Assembly (NCBI RefSeq): GCF_028682635.1
Contig: NZ_JANHLK010000023.1
Span: 1 to 64,000 of the forward strand
DNA: 64,000 bases
Reading direction: 5' to 3'
DNA from: Pseudomonas putida
GTDB lineage: Bacteria; Pseudomonadota; Gammaproteobacteria; Pseudomonadales; Pseudomonadaceae
A program made the position numbers and the translations under genes. The notes below the pieces were generated by a model that saw only the letters and a list, made by a program, of their open reading frames with translations, did not search any database and was not told the DNA's origin. Shown piece by piece: positions 63,186-64,000 of this stretch (position 1 is its first letter; each line of letters opens with the position of its first letter).

Positions 63186-64000
63186 TCACCCGCGCAATTT
63201 CAGCTCCGCACACAACCCACCACCCTCACGATTGCTCAATGTCAACGATCCCCCGATCGCCAACGCCAGCTGCTGCGCAATCGCCAGTCCCAACCCGGTG
63301 CCACCCGTGCTGCGGTTACGCGAATTTTCCACGCGGTAGAACGGTTGCATGACCTGGCTCAGTTCCGCTTCGGCAATCCCCGGGCCGCGGTCCATGACCT
63401 TCACCGACACGCTGCCATCGGTTTGCTTTTCCACCAGCAGTTCCGCTGCTCCGGCGAACTTGAGGGCGTTGTCCGTCAGGTTCACCAGCACTCGCCGCAA
63501 GGCGTGGGGGCGGGTGTCGATGACGGTGGTGCTTTTGCCGCTCAGCTGCACTTGCTTGCCCATGTCCTGATAATCGAACACCAGGCTGTCGAGGAACGAG
63601 TCCAGGTCGGTGCGCCGGCTTTCTTCAGTGGCGCCATGGACGCTGCGGGCATACGCCACGCCTTCGCGCACCAGGTGTTCCATCTCGCCGAGGTCGTTCC
63701 ACAGCTTGTCTTTCTCCACCGAGTCGTCCATGAATTCGGCGCGCAGTTTCATCCGCGTGATCGGCGTTTGCAGGTCATGGGAGATCGCCGCCAGCAGTTG
63801 CATGCGTTCCTTCAGGTAGGCGGCGATGCGCGCCTGCATGGCGTTGAAGGCCTTGGCGGCGTGGGCCACTTCGGTCGGACCTTTTTCGTCCAGCAGCACC
63901 GGGTGGGTGTTGGGGTCGAGGCTGTCCACGGCTTCGGCGAGGCGTGTCAGGGGGCGGATGGCGATTCGCACGGCCAGCCAGGTGCAGGCAATCATCAGCG
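63186..64000 (-). CDS. Sensor histidine kinase, C-terminal part (cut by window edge)
   Basis: At least 269 residues are in the window; the N terminus lies beyond base 64000. From there: end of a transmembrane helix (MIACTWLAVRIAIRPLTRLAE), a HAMP linker, phosphoacceptor His in AISHDLQTPITRMKLRAEFM, N box NLTDNALKFAGA, G1 VMDRGPGIAEAE, F and G2 boxes FYRVENSRNRSTGGTGLGLA (each within limits). It belongs to the EnvZ/OmpR-type kinases; the partner regulator is expected upstream, outside the window. The stop is at the 63186 end. Confidence 0.9.
   Translation of the reverse strand, partial: LMIACTWLAVRIAIRPLTRLAEAVDSLDPNTHPVLLDEKGPTEVAHAAKAFNAMQARIAAYLKERMQLLAAISHDLQTPITRMKLRAEFMDDSVEKDKLWNDLGEMEHLVREGVAYARSVHGATEESRRTDLDSFLDSLVFDYQDMGKQVQLSGKSTTVIDTRPHALRRVLVNLTDNALKFAGAAELLVEKQTDGSVSVKVMDRGPGIAEAELSQVMQPFYRVENSRNRSTGGTGLGLAIAQQLALAIGGSLTLSNREGGGLCAELKLRG

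Overview
The window is a stretch of chromosome from a Pseudomonas of the P. fluorescens type. The signs are high GC with typical codon use, gene families common in that group (CobF, HglS, AruF/AruG-like, PaaA2-ParE, DUF1302/DUF1329), and many short palindromic repeats of the Pseudomonas REP kind between genes. I see no rRNA, tRNA, phage, insertion sequence or CRISPR. Assignments come from reading the sequence; no database search was possible.

Layout. 1-464: a 125-bp REP array and a terminator. 465-6100 (minus): four secreted proteins in a row, namely two curlin-repeat proteins (CsgA-like and CsgB-like) and two large proteins that share an N-terminal domain. 6391-12082 (plus): two paralogous membrane histidine kinases, a membrane-anchored SCO1-cytochrome c fusion and an NtrC-type sigma54 activator. 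I find sigma54-like -24/-12 sites in front of the curlin-type operon (6159-6174) and in front of the SCO1/kinase/regulator operon (7968-7983). This suggests one sigma54-controlled unit in which the regulator drives both itself and the fibre genes. 12134-13835: three small envelope or membrane proteins. 13919-17833: four transcription regulators in a row (AraC, LysR, LysR, AraC). 18087-24149: DUF1302, DUF1329 and two DUF1254 genes, followed by a convergent alkylsulfatase (24254-26227). 26365-30569: an ABC exporter with an AttH/CrtC-like lipoprotein. 30676-32828: small proteins, an AT-rich gap with a possible small RNA, and a DJ-1/PfpI protein.

32932-39504: 2-oxoadipate dioxygenase/decarboxylase, an alpha/beta hydrolase, a Baeyer-Villiger-type monooxygenase, a MASE2-GGDEF cyclase and a CPG2-like peptidase. 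39521-40950: an eleven-unit, 133-bp tandem REP array containing a duplicated 399-bp block. 40954-44082: oxaloacetate decarboxylase and an AruF/AruG-like acyltransferase pair. 44427-47238: an unusual histidine-phosphatase-like protein with CobF, a GlxA-type regulator and a rhodanese. 47600-49681: a basic amino acid binding protein with an ArgR-like box, then an AotO/AstE-like hydrolase. 49694-53523: a broken effector-like gene and its partner, an esterase, a PaaA2/ParE module whose toxin carries a one-base frameshift, and a membrane protein. 53854-57525: acetoacetate degradation (AtoB, CoA-transferase B and A) with a divergent LysR regulator. 57646-59665: sirtuin and methyltransferase. 60082-63141: a formamidase-family enzyme and a DUF692-DUF2063 pair whose two promoters carry the same four-box TGTATC/GATACA architecture, so they are probably one regulon. 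63186-64000: the C-terminal part of a histidine kinase cut by the window edge.

The two most promising systems are the sigma54/two-kinase/SCO1-cytochrome c/curlin unit on the left and the shared-promoter formamidase plus DUF692 unit on the right.
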